Below, one piece after another: positions 1 to 11,315 of a stretch of 64,000 nt of DNA; within the stretch, counting starts at the first letter, position 1; each line of letters opens with the position of its first letter. Both the position numbers and the translations under genes were made by a program. Source of the stretch: Tenrec ecaudatus (Eukaryota > Chordata > Mammalia > Afrosoricida > Tenrecidae); assembly GCF_050624435.1 (NCBI RefSeq), contig NC_134535.1, positions 128,826,731 through 128,890,730 on the forward strand, written 5' to 3'. The notes under the pieces are model-generated. The model had not been told where the DNA came from and made no database searches. It saw nothing but the letters and a program-made list of their open reading frames with translations.

Positions 1-539
1 AAGAGAAGTCCCTGGTACCTGTCCACGTGACCTTATATTGGGGAATCGGTTCTTTGTAGTGGGAGTTGGTTCACAGGAGGCCCTACCGGAGCAGGGTGGA
101 CCCTGACCCCATATGATGGATGCCCTTCTAAAAGAGAAACGACAGAGAGGAAGAGGCAGCCCTGTGAGGACAGAGGGCCTGAGCGGATTCATCTAGGTGC
201 GAGGAGCGCCCAGCATCGCCTGCGGTCCCAGAAGCAAGAAGAGCGTCGCGGCACAGAGCCTCCCTCAAAGCTCTCAGAAGGCAGCACCCCGGTCTGTCAC
301 CTTCAGCACCGAGAGACAATAAGGAACTCTCTGTCACACCACTTCGCTGTGCGTGTCACCCCGCCCAGGAACTGGCATCGGGGAGGCCAAAGCCCAGTTC
401 ACCTCTGAGCTGGCAAGGTAGCCTTCCTTGTGAATGTCCCAGAAATCATGTTTGCCTGACAAGGCTGGGCATTCATAGCGTGCTCTCTAGGGGACCTGGG
501 CACAGGCTTTTCATAGATCTTGTAAGTCCTGGTCCTGGT

Positions 540-725
540 CCTGATGTGCTGGGTTTGCTCACCACAAATTCAGCGGTCGGCTCTCCTCAGCTCCACCACA
601 GGAGATGGGGGAGGCTGTCTGCCCTGGTAAAGATTTAAGGAAACTCAACGGAGCAGTTCTTCTAGATCCTATAGGATCGCAACGAGCCAGGATCAACAAG
701 ATGGCAGTGAGTTTGGTTTGGGGGT
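540..725 (+). repeat. AfroSINE copy
   Basis: Afrotherian tRNA-derived SINE. Body GTAAAGATTTAAGGAAACTC and a 3' tail reading GATCAACAAGATGGCAGTGA. Diverged. Confidence 0.6.
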
Positions 726-1140
726 TCCATTTCTGGTCTTCTGAAAGAAAAGGGGATCGGTGGGTCTCTCCATGTCTTGCTGCCCGTGGTCCTCCCCTCA
801 TGCCAGGGTCTGCCTCACTCCACAGCCCCACATTGTTAACCCTGCTTTTGTAGAACAGATTCACCCAAACAAGCAAGGGACAAGCAAACCCTCTTGCCTG
901 CAGCAGAAATGTGTGCTGTACTTCTGCTGGTGAGGAGGCTCGGCTGCGTCTTTCTGGTATACTGCCTGGACTGTAGGACCCATCTTCCTGCTTCTCAGTG
1001 GTAAAATGGTCAGGGATGCTCACTGGGATTAGAAGCCTGCCTGGCACACTCCAGGGATCCTTGTTCTCCAGTCCCCTAGCTCTACCTGACGTTTTTGTTC
1101 CTGAAGTCTCCTCCACCTCTGCAGAAAAATACAGCCACCC
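726..1140. other. Non-coding, nothing recognised
   Basis: Stretches 1-540 and 726-1560 contain no gene-like frame or repeat I can name, apart from the CTCF-like motif at 1141-1161. Confidence 0.5.
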
Positions 1141-1161
1141 GCCTACTGCCCCCTGGTCTTC
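1141..1161 (-). promoter_or_regulatory. CTCF-like motif
   Basis: Minus strand AGACCAGGGGGCAGTAGG matches 12 of 14 core CTCF positions. Confidence 0.4.
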
Positions 1162-1564
1162 ACACCCCTGTCCATGCTTCCCCCCAGCCCATGCCTCTCA
1201 TGCTTCCATGGAAATTGTCCCTAACTAAGCATCTCCCTCTGGTACTCCCAGCCACCCCACTGCTGAGTCCCTTCTTGGCCCTTCCCCAAATTGAAACCTA
1301 CCTGGATTCACTTGCTCATTTGATTGTCCATTCTCCCCACTGGAGCAGAGAGCTGATCCCTTCTCTCCAGGGCCCAGCCTGGTGCCTGCCTCAGATCAGA
1401 TATTTGTTAGATACGTATTTGCTGGCTAAATGGAGGGAAGAATGGGCAGTAGTACTTAACACACTGGATTCTAAATGTTGGCTCCTCGGTTTTTCTGTAC
1501 TCGGTAGGGAGATGCTTGCCTAAAAGACCTACTTCCCACAGTGCTCTGTTCCCAGGAAGCAGTT

Positions 1565-1735
1565 CGGGTGCCCTGGGCACTGCTAACCACAAGGGCGCAC
1601 TCACCCGTCACCCTGCGGGAGAACGATGAGGCTGTCTGCTTCTGTAACGATTTATAGTCTTGGACCCACTGATGAGAAGTTCTATCTGGCTGACAGAGGG
1701 TCGCTATGAATCAGAACTGACGCACTGGCAGTGGG
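1565..1735 (+). repeat. AfroSINE copy
   Basis: Contains GGGAGAACGATGAGGCTGTC and GGGTCGCTATGAATCAGAAC, the standard body and tail; 5' end lost. Confidence 0.65.
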
Positions 1736-2039
1736 AATGATGGCACTATCTCTACAAGCTTAGCATTTGCTGTAAACATAAGTTGAATTGTGTAAAATCG
1801 AATTAGGGAAACCGATCAGAGCTTCCCAGCAAGACTGGGCAGCCAGGAGGCAGCCCGTACAGACAGACTAGATGCAGATAAACAGATGTGGCATGCCCAG
1901 GCCTGGGGTGGGGGTGGGCACTGCTGTTGACAGAGAACACAGACCCCAGCATGCACCAGGAACAGAGTGGACGAGCAGCGGGAAAGCCAGCAGGGGCGCA
2001 AGGGGACACAAGTCCAGTGGAGTCTGCTTTACTGGTGTA

Positions 2040-2155
2040 CTCCAATTGCGGGTGTGACCTTGGGCCACTCACCGCTTCTCGCTCCGTCTCGGTGTGCTCA
2101 TCTGTGAAGTGAGCAGGCAGAGACGGTTATTGTTGAATCCCTTCCAGCTGGAACA
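2040..2155 (+). repeat. MIR remnant
   Basis: GTGTGACCTTGGGCCACTCA and GCTCATCTGTGAAGTGAG fit the MIR core. Confidence 0.55.
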
Positions 2156-2272
2156 TGCAGGGCACAGGGGTGACACCAGAAGGCACAGGCCAAGAAAAAG
2201 GGAAGGCAGCACGCATCTTGCCCTTCCTGGAGGTAAGTGGTCTACTGGTGACTCACTGCAAGTCAAGCCACA

Positions 2273-2276
<4 letters not shown>

Positions 2277-2305
<29 letters not shown>

Positions 2306-2310
2306 CACAC
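2277..2310. repeat. (CA)n microsatellite
   Basis: About 16 CA units; a looser CA/CATA-rich zone follows at about 2880-3310. Confidence 0.9.
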
Positions 2311-2383
2311 TTCTTTGTATATACCCACTATGTGCACACTCCCTCCCAGGCTCACACCTATACCTGCATTTACCCCATGTGTA

Positions 2384-2880
2384 TGGCAGTTACATCATCT
2401 CCTGTCCACCGGAGTGAAGGGGTGGAGCCTAGCCTGTCAATCCAGTCTTAGCCAATGAGGCCACTGTGTGGGCATGGCCTTCTCCTGAGGATTCTGGGAA
2501 CTCCCCGCTGGAGGCGGACACACTCGTTCTGCTTCACATTCCTGAGGACAAGCTACATAAAGCCATGCTCATGGCAGCCAGAGCCCTTGAGCATAGAGGA
2601 GCCATGGGGAGATGCGCATCAGGGCTTAGATGCTTCTACCACCGCTGGACCCACCACTGGCCTGTGATCGTCCTGCTTTCGGAATCATTCCATGGCTGCG
2701 TGAATTTAAAGAGGAGTTTATGGACTAGTATCAGACATATGGTCTAATATTGGACTTAGGGATTTGATCTGGACTGGGCCAATTGTTTTCTCAATATAGA
2801 ATTACTCTTGGACATAAAGCTCTCTCTTACACACATGAGTGTCTCTAGATTTGTTTCTCTAGTCAACCCGGTCTAACACC
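2384..2880 (+). repeat. ERVL-type solo LTR (family A)
   Basis: About 500-bp repeat starting TGGCAGTTACATCATC and ending TTTCTCTAGTCAACCCGG...TAACACC. The same layout (GAAGGGGTGGAG, GACATGGTCTAATATTGG-like centre, ATAAAGCTCT, terminal TAACACA) recurs in five or more places in this window. TG...CA ends and the terminal motif resemble MLT2/ERVL LTRs. Confidence 0.6.
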
Positions 2881-4167
2881 ATGGCACAAACCCACCCACA
2901 CATACAAAATGACAACAATGTGCACATCCCTCCCCCCATACATACTATTATACATGAGGATACTGTGTTCATGTCTCTACCCATGCATACACTCCTAGAC
3001 ACCTATATATGCCTCCACCCAGGCCCACACCTGTGTATGTGTATGCATACACACACACATCCACACATCCCCACCCATGCATACATCACGATACATTTGC
3101 ACACCCTTACCACACCCTCATGGTATACATGTGCACATGTGTAATGACAGTATAAATGTGTCATGTTCATATTTCTACCTAGACATACTCATACATGTGC
3201 ACACAGACACACCTATACTTACACATATCATGTACACACACCCAATCAGGTACACACCTGTGCACACCCCATGCGCACCAGCCCCACCATTCATCCAGGG
3301 CTATACATGTTCACATGGAGGCTCTGCTGGTGCAGAGCCCAGCTCCAAAGCAGGGCAAGACCCAGGGGAAGAGGGGCAAGTATAGCCCATGCTTAAGGCT
3401 CCCAAGGGGATGTCATTTCTCAGAAAAGGCTAAGGGCCAGAAGGAGAAGCAGACTCGTTCTCTGGCAGTTGGACCACTTTACCCAACAACCCAGGCAGGA
3501 TTTACAGTTTGGCATTTTCTCTGTATTTCATTAGGAAACCGAAGTCGGATGCATGTTCTTTATAAGACCTTGCCTGGCTTAGGAAATCCCAGCTTGAGCT
3601 TTTCATGTGCAATTAATGTAATTTGCATTGAGTCTAATCGAATCTGGGGTCAGCTCAGTGCTTGACAGACAGAACTGGGCCCCCAGAAGGCAGCCCTCTG
3701 CGTAACAGCTGAATTGATGGGGCAGGGGTGGACAGCGCTTGGACTGTAACTAGGTTAACTTTTAAATCCCTATATATTACATTGTTACATGAGTGCCTAC
3801 ATGATAGCTTCATTCCTCCAACCTCCTGCCCCCACCTCTTGGACTACCAAGTCTAAAATATTTGCTATCTGGCCCTTTACAGAAAAAGTTTGCTAACACC
3901 TGTCTTAAACAGCTACTGAGCCTACCTGAGATTATAGGTCAAATTGAACCTCCCATTGTGGTCAGCAGGAGCAATCTGAGCCCTGAACCCCCGACTCCAC
4001 CCCTGGCTGGTGGTCATGAAGAGACAGCACAGCGACTGTGCTGTCGGCTACTTCTCTCTGTTCATTCCTCTGAAGGTCCTCCGTCATCCTAGCCACCTTC
4101 AAGGCTCTTCCCAGAGCCTTTCTTGTCCACTCCTTTCCTCGCTAAACCTCCCTCCACTCCCACCAAG

Positions 4168-4503
4168 GGTTACAGTCTCGGAGAACCCACAGGGACAGTT
4201 CTACGCAATCTGGTAGCATTGCCACGAGTCTGCATAGACTTGGCGGCAGTGGGTTTTTTTCCTTAGAATCCATGACCCTTGATTTTGGAACTCCTTGATG
4301 AGGTAGTGGGTTACACATTGGGCCACAAATGTAAGGGCAGCAGTTCAAAGCCACCTGCCCAGCCGCTCCAAGAGAGAACGAAGAGGCTGTCTGTTCTCAT
4401 TAAAAATCTACAGTCTTGTAGAAATCCAAAGGGGCAGTTCTACTCTATCCTTTCGGGTGTCAATGAGCTGGAATTGACTCTAAGGTGGAGAGTGTTGTTG
4501 GGT
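4168..4503 (+). repeat. Two adjacent AfroSINE copies
   Basis: A truncated 3' half (4168-4259) is followed by a fuller copy (about 4285-4503) with GCAGTTCAAAGCCACC, GAACGAAGAGGCTGTC and a GAGCTGGAATTGACTC tail. Confidence 0.7.
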
Positions 4504-4845
4504 GTGCAAGGTATTTGATCGCTGCGTTATACGGTTCACCTTTGCTTCACACACACCAGTTCTCCCACTGAGGCATATGCAAATGAAGGCAAGACCCCCA
4601 AACAGGGAGCTTTCCCAGTATCCATCACCACACTGGGAGAGTGCTGGGCCAGGAGAACACACATGCTCAGCAAATATGTGCTGCTGAGTTCAGACAACAA
4701 GGAAGAACACGCCATCACCCAGGGTGAAACGCCAGGGTGCACAAGCCTGCAGGTCTAGAGGGGCCTTGGAGTAAGGAACCCCAGCACCAAAGGAAGTGCT
4801 TTGCTTCAGCCCAAGCCAGAAGTGGTCCTATCGTTAGCATCAGAA

Positions 4846-5070
4846 ACCCTCACTGCCGTTGAGTCTACGCTGACTCATAGACACCCTATAGGACAGAGTA
4901 AAACTGTCCCCCGTCTGAGTTTTTAAAACCATACCTCTTCATAGAAGTTGTAACTCTTTATGGGAGTTGAGAGCTCTGTTTTTCTCCTGCAGAGCTACTG
5001 CTGGTGGTTTTGAACTGCCGATCTTGCATATTGCAGCCCAGGGAGCAACCACTATGCTACCAGGGCTCCT
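4846..5070 (-). repeat. AfroSINE copy, nearly full length
   Basis: Reads on the plus strand as the complement: CTGACTCATAGACACCCTAT ... ACCACTATGCTACCAGGGCT, ending in the GAGCCCTGGT 5' end complement. Confidence 0.8.
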
Positions 5071-7264
5071 CATCATTAGCACTCACTAGAATCACTCAAA
5101 CCCCCATCCTGTGAGAAAATGATGCAGTTACCAATTCAGTTCTCCGCTCCAGAGAATGTCCCCAGTCAAGTGAATCCAGGGACCATGAGAAAAATAGTTT
5201 TTCGGATCCTAGAATTGTTTGCGGTTAAGGAAATGTATGCACACAACAACAACAAACACAAGAAAGTCCTAAGCACTGGATCATGGGGAGCAGGTACGTG
5301 ATGGCAGAGAAGTTGGCCTTTTCAAAGTGTGCCATACCCAAGAACCTCTCTGCTCTCAGTGGCATGCCTGCCAAAGCTGAAAGATGCTCAACCCAGAAAT
5401 GGTTCCCTGCCCAGGGGCCCAAGCAGCAGCACCTGGATAAAATGCCTGGCTGAGTCCACCTGATGCCATCTCTTCAGAAAGGTAAAGCCTGTGGACAATC
5501 AATGGCAGCAGAGAATGGGAGGGCGGAGGTGGAAGGGAGGAGAGGAGGGGACTCCTTGCCCTAGGGAGCCTGGGTAAGAGCCCTGGCTTTCATATTCTTT
5601 CTGCATCATCACGTAAAAAAGGCAAATCATGGTCGATGGAAGGCAGCAGAGCTCACTCCCAGCATGATAGCAACAGGAGAACTGAGAATGTACAGAGATG
5701 GAAAAAATCCCGAATGGCTCCCACCCAGCACTCTAGGACAGACACCAAGACACTGGCCACCAGGTTAGAGGTTACAACAGGGCTGTGGCCGGCTCCCAAA
5801 GTCCCATGGCTCCCTCTGCTCTTCCTTGATTCCCTTTGTAAGCCTCCAGAGGGTCACTACTTCCCCTAGCAAATGGGCAGATCCGCCCTCTCCTTTCTTC
5901 CACTCTGTCCCTGAAGATACGAGTAGAGGGCATCTGCTTACTGGGCCTTGCAAAGATGCAGTCCATTCTGACAGGTAGACATGCAGGCATCTGGGTGCAT
6001 CTAGGACCTGGCTGCTCTGGCTTCCCATTGCTTCTGCCTGAAGGAAGAGACGTTCAGGTCCAAGGCGGTGGATGGGGCCCTAGGGGTTACACAGCCAGGT
6101 CCAATCATTAGCGATTGCTTGAGCTCAAACATGAACTTCAAAGGCATAGGAGGCCTTGGGGGTGGGACTCTGTGGCACCCAGCTTTGGCCAGATGCCCTG
6201 CTTTCAGGCAGACTGTAAATGATAAGTAAATAAAGTGTCTCTGCCCCCCTGCCCTTGCTCTTGCGCCTAATGAAAAACAGCAGAGCTCAGCACAAGCCTT
6301 GTTTCTTCCTCAGATTGGCTGCTCACAGCTTCTGGCTGGAGATGAGTTCTGTGCATTCACGCACACATATGCACACACACACACGTGCGCTTTTACTGTT
6401 GTGTGGGCACTTCATGTAAATCCACAATCCCCAGGCAGCCACTGAGCACCCACTTCCACAGCCTCGCGGAAACCCCGATACACCCACAGGACTCGCCAGC
6501 AAGACCCCCTCCTGCTGTCAGGAAGGTGCCGTAGTCCACTCGGGTGAGAAGGTGAGACCCCACCATGGACAGCTTGTCCCAGAGAGAAACTGCCGCCAAT
6601 GGAGCTGCGACTATCCACTGGGATGATGGGCCACAGCCATCTGGTCAGGGGACAACGGATTCATTAGGAGTTTAGGGATTACTTGGGCCAAGGCTACCAG
6701 CCTCTACTGAGAACAAGTAAATCCTTGCATTTGACTGGCGGCAGCTACCGTCCACCACAAAGTGACTGGCACTGCTCCCCGCCACTCAGCAGGGCTGGGA
6801 ACCTGAGGCCCTGTGCCTTCTGTGATTTCCCCACCAGGGCCGTGCCGGGTGCACATGCTTGGCATCGGCGGGATTCTGACTTGCTTCTCAGAGCCGTGGG
6901 AGCCATATTAATCAGGGCTTAAAACCCAACAGAGCAGAGTTCAGAGCATCAACCCTGGGAGACCACAAAGGTGCTGTGGGGTGGGGTGGGGTGGGCAGGG
7001 GGAGCTCGTTTATCCCTCCTAGTACAGCTCACACTCCAGGCTGCTGGACGGCTGGGTCTCACCCCACTCCAGACAGCTGGCAGCCATGGTGCAGACCTCA
7101 AAAACAGCTGGAGGAAAACACAACGCACCACCTGCAGGGAGGCTGCAAGGGAACCCACCCAAAAGACGTTGCGGTGGGATCCTTAGCTTTCTAGGTTGTC
7201 TACCGCCAGACAGGCATGTGCGCTGACTCCAGAATGGGAAACTGCAAGTGGCAGAGGAAAAGAC

Positions 7265-7267
<3 letters not shown>
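5071..7267. other. Non-coding, nothing recognised
   Basis: Short frames only, none with a recognisable domain. A small CA run at about 6362-6385. Ends at the (GA)n tract. Confidence 0.5.

Positions 7268-7323
<56 letters not shown>
7268..7323. repeat. (GA)n microsatellite
   Basis: 28 uninterrupted GA units downstream of KCNA5, near the expected transcript end. Confidence 0.95.
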
Positions 7324-7327
<4 letters not shown>

Positions 7328-7399
7328 CTCTCCTTCTATTCTATCCCTCTCATCTGCAGACAAACAACCCACATTTGCCCCAACCAAGTAACTTTGTAT

Positions 7400-8208
7400 T
7401 TCCTGGGGTGAAAATAAAAGGGATGGTGATCAGATGTCTTCCCCCAGCACCGTTAAAATGCCTTTTGACGAAAACGATGAGAATTATTTAAGGCTCACAT
7501 GGGAAAGTGAGGTTTGCCTGCCTCCCAGCCCCGCCCCCAACATTTCCTGCCCTAGATCCAAAGCACTGATAGAACCTCCCAGAAACAGTGGGGCTTGGGG
7601 GTATGGGAATCCCAACTGCCATACGAACACCCTTCGCTCTAACAGAAGTATCGCAGAAAAACGAGGCAACGACTCCTCCGTACAGACCACATACATGTAT
7701 CATGAAAATAGAGCCAATGAATATCCAGCTGAAATGCAGCACAAAAAATCCACTCGTCCGTCATAAAAATAAGATCGCCTCCCCTCTACACAAATATAAT
7801 CATGTGTAAAGCAAACTGGGAACACATCGATGGGGGTGGGGTGGGGAGGGGGACAAGATCCCTTGGGATCTGGGTTATTTAAAGGCATTTTTTTGTTTGG
7901 GTTTCCCCGCTGCTGGGTGTAGGAAAGTGACTACAAATACATCCATCTCCCAGCGCTCACCATTTCAACAGCTCCTGCGTCATGGAATGTGATACTTTTT
8001 AAAAATAGGCGACCCTTGGTGTCATGGAAAGTAGAGGGGAAATGGGGGGGGGTGGATGAAGGGAGGGAGGGAAGGATGGGAAAGAGGGTGCAAACTCGGG
8101 GTGCAGGGTAGGCTTGGAATACTCTGCGGTATAAAGCAGCTAGCCGGGATTCAGAAGAGCTCCCCTGGCCCTGGCCCCACTCGCTGGCCTGTCCACCGAG
8201 AACTCCGT
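7400..8208 (-). other. Probable KCNA5 3' untranslated region
   Basis: The first about 800 bases downstream of the KCNA5 stop contain no repeat I recognise and no other gene. The human KCNA5 3'UTR is of comparable length, so the transcript probably ends around here. No canonical AATAAA is visible on the minus strand; an AAATAA-like run occurs near 7485-7495. Boundaries are inferred. Confidence 0.35.
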
Positions 8209-10005
8209 TCACAGGTCAGTCTCCCGGCTGGTGTCCAGGCAGAGAGCATACAGTGACCTCCTTAAGTCCACGTTGCTCTTCGCCTTGAGGTTGTACTTCT
8301 CCAGGGGGCAGCTGCCCCTTCGGGCTCCCTCTGCATTCTCCAGGGACCCTCTCGCCTTGCCAGGGGAAGCCTTGCTCCAGCTGGCCTTGCGAGGACCTCC
8401 ACCATCAGGCCCGGCCCCCTGGCTCTGGCCGCCCTGCTCCTCCTTAAGGGCCACCTGCTCCTCATGCTCCGTCTCGCGGTGGTAGAAATAGTTGAAGTTG
8501 GACACGATGACAGGCACAGGCAGGGCGATGGTGAGGACCCCAGCAATGGCGCAGAGGGAGCCCACGATCTTGCCTCCCACAGTGACAGGTCTCATGTCCC
8601 CATAGCCCACGGTAGTCATGGTGACCACTGCCCACCAGAAGGCATCAGGGATGCTGGAGAAGTGCGTGTCTTGGTTGTCCGCCTCGGCGAAGTAGACGGC
8701 GCTGGAGAAGAGGATGACTCCGATGAAGAGGAAGAAGATGAGCAACCCCAGCTCCCGCATGGAGGCCTGCAAAGTCTTGCCCAGGATCTGCAGCCCCTTG
8801 GAGTGGCGGGAGAGCTTGAAGATGCGGAACACCCGGACCAGGCGGATGACTCTGAGGATGGCCAGGGACATGGCCTGCTGTCCATTCTGGCCACCCCTGC
8901 CACTCGCCTGCTGCTGCTCCTGCTGCTGCACCAGCTCGGTGCCCAGGGTGATGAAGTAGGGGAAGATGGCCACCACGTCGATGATGTTCATGATGTTCCG
9001 GGAGAACTCTGCCTTGCTGGGGCAGGCAAAGAAGCGCACCAACAGCTCAAAAGTGAACCAAATGACACACGTGGTCTCTACAATGAAGAACGGGTCCGCC
9101 AGGGTCCAAGGCATAAGTGCCCCTGTGGGGCCAGTGGGAGGCGCCATGGCCCCGCTGCCATTGGCCCCAGGGGCCAAAGCTGGAGATTGGTGGGACACCT
9201 GGGGGTGGCGGAGCAGCTCTCGTTCGTCCTTGAATTCTGGCAAGGTCTCCAGGCAGAAGGTGATGATGGAAATGAGAATGACCAGCACGGAGACGATGGC
9301 GATGGCGCGCGCCGAGCCCGAGCTCTCGGGGTACTCGAAGATCAGCCACACTTGGCGCTGGAATTCATTGCGGGGCAGGGGCTTCTCCTCTTCCTTCAGG
9401 AAGCCCTCGTCTTCCCGGAAGCGCTCCATGGCCTCATCGCCCAGCTGGTAGAAGCGGATCTCATCAGCAAACACGTCCAGCGAGACATTGACGGGCCTCC
9501 GCAGCCGGCCCCCCGACTGGTAGTAGTAGAGAATGCCGTCGAAGCTGGGCCGGTTGCGGTCGAAGAAGTACTCGTTCCTGAGGGGGTCGAAGTAGCGCAG
9601 GCGCTTGGCCGGGTCCCCCAGCAGGGTGTTGGGGAACTGCGCCAGGGTGCCCAGCTGCGTCTCAAAGCGCAGCCCGGAGATGTTGATGAGGACGCGCTGG
9701 TGGTGAAGGGACCCCACGCCCAGCGCCTGGTCCCCTGCCATGTCCAGGGCGGAGCCGCCTTCCCAGTCCTCGCCCTCCGGAGGCGGAGATCTTGGCTGCG
9801 GCTGCTCCGGGGGCATTGGTGGCAAAGGCAGCCCTCCAGGCTCCGCACCCCTCTGCGTGCAGCCGCGCCCCCTTGGAGCGGACTCTTGGTCCCTGTCGCT
9901 GAGCCCAGACGTCGGGGGGCACTGCAGCTCTCCCCCCAAGGCCTGGTCACAGCCGGCCCGGGCCTCACCTCCTCCCCGGATGGTCATGGCACCGCTGTTC
10001 TCCAT
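8209..10005 (-). CDS. KCNA5: Voltage-gated potassium channel Kv1.5
   Basis: Encodes a Shaker-family delayed-rectifier K+ channel subunit of the plasma membrane, which in mammals underlies the atrial ultrarapid current and vascular K+ currents. The frame is 598 codons plus stop in one exon (human is 613 aa). In order it shows a proline-rich N-terminus (about 58-77), a T1 tetramerisation domain (about 104-205), S1 (about 232-253), an S1-S2 loop with an N-glycosylation site (N282), S2 (about 304-326), S3, a glutamine-rich S3-S4 loop (359-366), an S4 sensor with regularly spaced arginines (385-402), S5, the selectivity filter TVGYGD (465-470), the S6 PVP hinge (496-498) and a C-terminal PDZ ligand ETDL. 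Sequence is near-identical to mammalian Kv1.5 through the core. I start at ATG 10005, because the codons aligned to the human and mouse start are not ATG here; the next in-frame Met is at 9987. No unambiguous downstream AATAAA was found. Confidence 0.97.
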   Translation of the reverse strand: MENSGAMTIRGGGEARAGCDQALGGELQCPPTSGLSDRDQESAPRGRGCTQRGAEPGGLPLPPMPPEQPQPRSPPPEGEDWEGGSALDMAGDQALGVGSLHHQRVLINISGLRFETQLGTLAQFPNTLLGDPAKRLRYFDPLRNEYFFDRNRPSFDGILYYYQSGGRLRRPVNVSLDVFADEIRFYQLGDEAMERFREDEGFLKEEEKPLPRNEFQRQVWLIFEYPESSGSARAIAIVSVLVILISIITFCLETLPEFKDERELLRHPQVSHQSPALAPGANGSGAMAPPTGPTGALMPWTLADPFFIVETTCVIWFTFELLVRFFACPSKAEFSRNIMNIIDVVAIFPYFITLGTELVQQQEQQQASGRGGQNGQQAMSLAILRVIRLVRVFRIFKLSRHSKGLQILGKTLQASMRELGLLIFFLFIGVILFSSAVYFAEADNQDTHFSSIPDAFWWAVVTMTTVGYGDMRPVTVGGKIVGSLCAIAGVLTIALPVPVIVSNFNYFYHRETEHEEQVALKEEQGGQSQGAGPDGGGPRKASWSKASPGKARGSLENAEGARRGSCPLEKYNLKAKSNVDLRRSLYALCLDTSRETDL

Positions 10006-10018
10006 GGGCACGGAGCAT
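9965..10018 (-). CDS. Overlapping upstream ORF at KCNA5 start (17 codons)
   Basis: An ATG at 10018-10016 lies 13 nt upstream of the assigned KCNA5 start and in another frame. It runs 17 codons and stops with TGA at 9967-9965, inside the KCNA5 N-terminus. It has A at -3, whereas the KCNA5 ATG has C at -3 and G at +4, so scanning ribosomes may prefer it. It sits where human and mouse have their authentic start region. Translation is inference only; it may be a by-product of small sequence changes around the ancestral start. Confidence 0.35.
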   Translation of the reverse strand: MLRAHGEQRCHDHPGRR

Positions 10019-10166
10019 GCTGCGCCCCTACTGCCGGGCTTCCTAGGCCCCCAGCTCTCGCTCCCGCCGGCAGGGCGCCTAGAGCTGGGCTGCTGCCCTT
10101 CGGTCAGTGGGCCGGCTCCCCTTTGGGGCTGGCTGGGGTGGCTGGCGCGGTCCACTCGCTTGGCCC

Positions 10167-10174
10167 TGACGTCA
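10167..10174. promoter_or_regulatory. Perfect CRE palindrome in KCNA5 5' leader
   Basis: TGACGTCA lies about 160 nt upstream of the KCNA5 start codon. Rat Kv1.5 is known to be cAMP-responsive through a CRE in its 5' non-coding region, so this palindrome is likely the conserved site for CREB/CREM/ATF binding. The motif is seen directly; function is inferred by analogy. Confidence 0.6.
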
Positions 10175-10939
10175 AGAAGCCACTGCCCTGCTCTCCGCTT
10201 CTCTCCTGGTTCTGGCAACCCGGTTACCAAGCAGCCGAAAAGCCTCGCTCCAGCAGATGCCACCTCCAGCCGCCCCTCTCTGACTGCGCGACTCAGGGCC
10301 TCCACCCTCAGCCCGCCCCTCCAGTCGTCCCTCCTCCTGCTGCCTCCCCTCCCGGGTCTCCTGGCAGCGGGTGTCTCCCCAGAGGGCGCAGCTGGGGCTT
10401 CAGGCTCAGGAAGGGTGTGGGGCGGGGAGGGCGCAGTGCGGGGAGGCAGGCAGGCAGGGCGGGAGTGGGGAGGTTGGAGGAACAGGTTGTACAGCGGGCG
10501 CAGAAACTCCCAGGGCAACCAGATGAGAATAGCTCCGGACGGCAGCTCACCTGGGAATCCGCTGGAGCCTGAGTGCACTCCAGGGGGAAATGGATTGCCT
10601 GCTGCTGGAAGGATCAGCCTTTGAGCTGGATCTGTGCAAGAAAGATCCAGGCTTATATGTTTCCTATGAAGAAAAGAAAACAAAACAAAATCAGTATCTG
10701 GCCTTTGGGAAGAACTGAGGGGGGTGGAGAGAGGGGCTGTGTGGTGAGCTGTGGGCTTTGAATAATTAAAAAAAAAACAATAACAACTCTCACATACACA
10801 GACTGAAACCTTGCCCAGCTCTGCGGGTAGCCCTGGATGCCCAGTCCAGACAGAAGCGCTGGCCCAGGACAGACCCAGGCAGGCAATCCCAGGCAAGGTG
10901 CCCAATCCGAATGTACATATGTAAATATATTTATATAAG

Positions 10940-11166
10940 AGTGTGGGTCATCAAACTTTTTAAACAGAAGGCCAGTTCACTGTCCCTCAGACCCATTGGA
11001 GGACCGGACTATAGTTTAAAAGAAAAACCATGAAAAAATTCCTATGCACACTGCACACATCTTATTATGAAGTAAAAAAACAAGCAGGGCAAAAACACCC
11101 GGCAGGCCAGATAAATGTCCTCGGCGGGCCGCATGTGGCCCGCGGGCCATAGTTTGAGGGCGCCTG
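10940..11166. mobile_element. Second hAT-type (Charlie-like) non-autonomous element
   Basis: About 225 bp with imperfect inverted ends (GGTCATCAAACTTTTT / AGTTTGAGGGCGCCTG) and a GGCCGCATGTGGCCCGCGGG block, seen in opossum-Charlie-like mammalian hATs. It starts 35 bp past the end of the open frame upstream of KCNA5. Confidence 0.5.
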
Positions 11167-11315
11167 AGAGAGCCACGGAGGGGGAGGCTTCCAGCTGAAG
11201 AATCCCCAAGGACAGAACCTTAACACGCAGCATCTCCATGTACTTATCTATGTACCAGGCCCCTTGTTCCTCACAGCCACCTGTCCTGTTTGGATCTTGC
11301 TGTCGTGTGTGGTCA

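Larger units (their letters stand above)
9300..10460. promoter_or_regulatory. GC/CpG-rich block over KCNA5 5' end
   Basis: By eye the region covering the KCNA5 N-terminal coding part and 5' leader is far richer in G, C and CpG than its flanks, as expected for a CpG island at a Kv1 promoter/first exon. A weaker CTCF-like core (CCCCAGAGGGCGCAG) occurs near 10376-10391. I could not place a TATA box or transcription start. Confidence 0.5.

Noticed and set aside
2880..3400. Histidine/threonine-rich frames
   Set aside because: They are translations of imperfect CA/CATA-rich repeats.
8464..10572. 702-codon open frame on the plus strand
   Set aside because: It is antisense to KCNA5 and open because of the high GC content and codon bias of the channel gene. 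Its product is low-complexity with no domain.
10006..10905. 898-residue form of Kv1.5 starting at 10905
   Set aside because: The extra 300 residues match no Kv1 N-terminus and lack methionines. They are more simply a stop-free leader; I kept this only as a finding.
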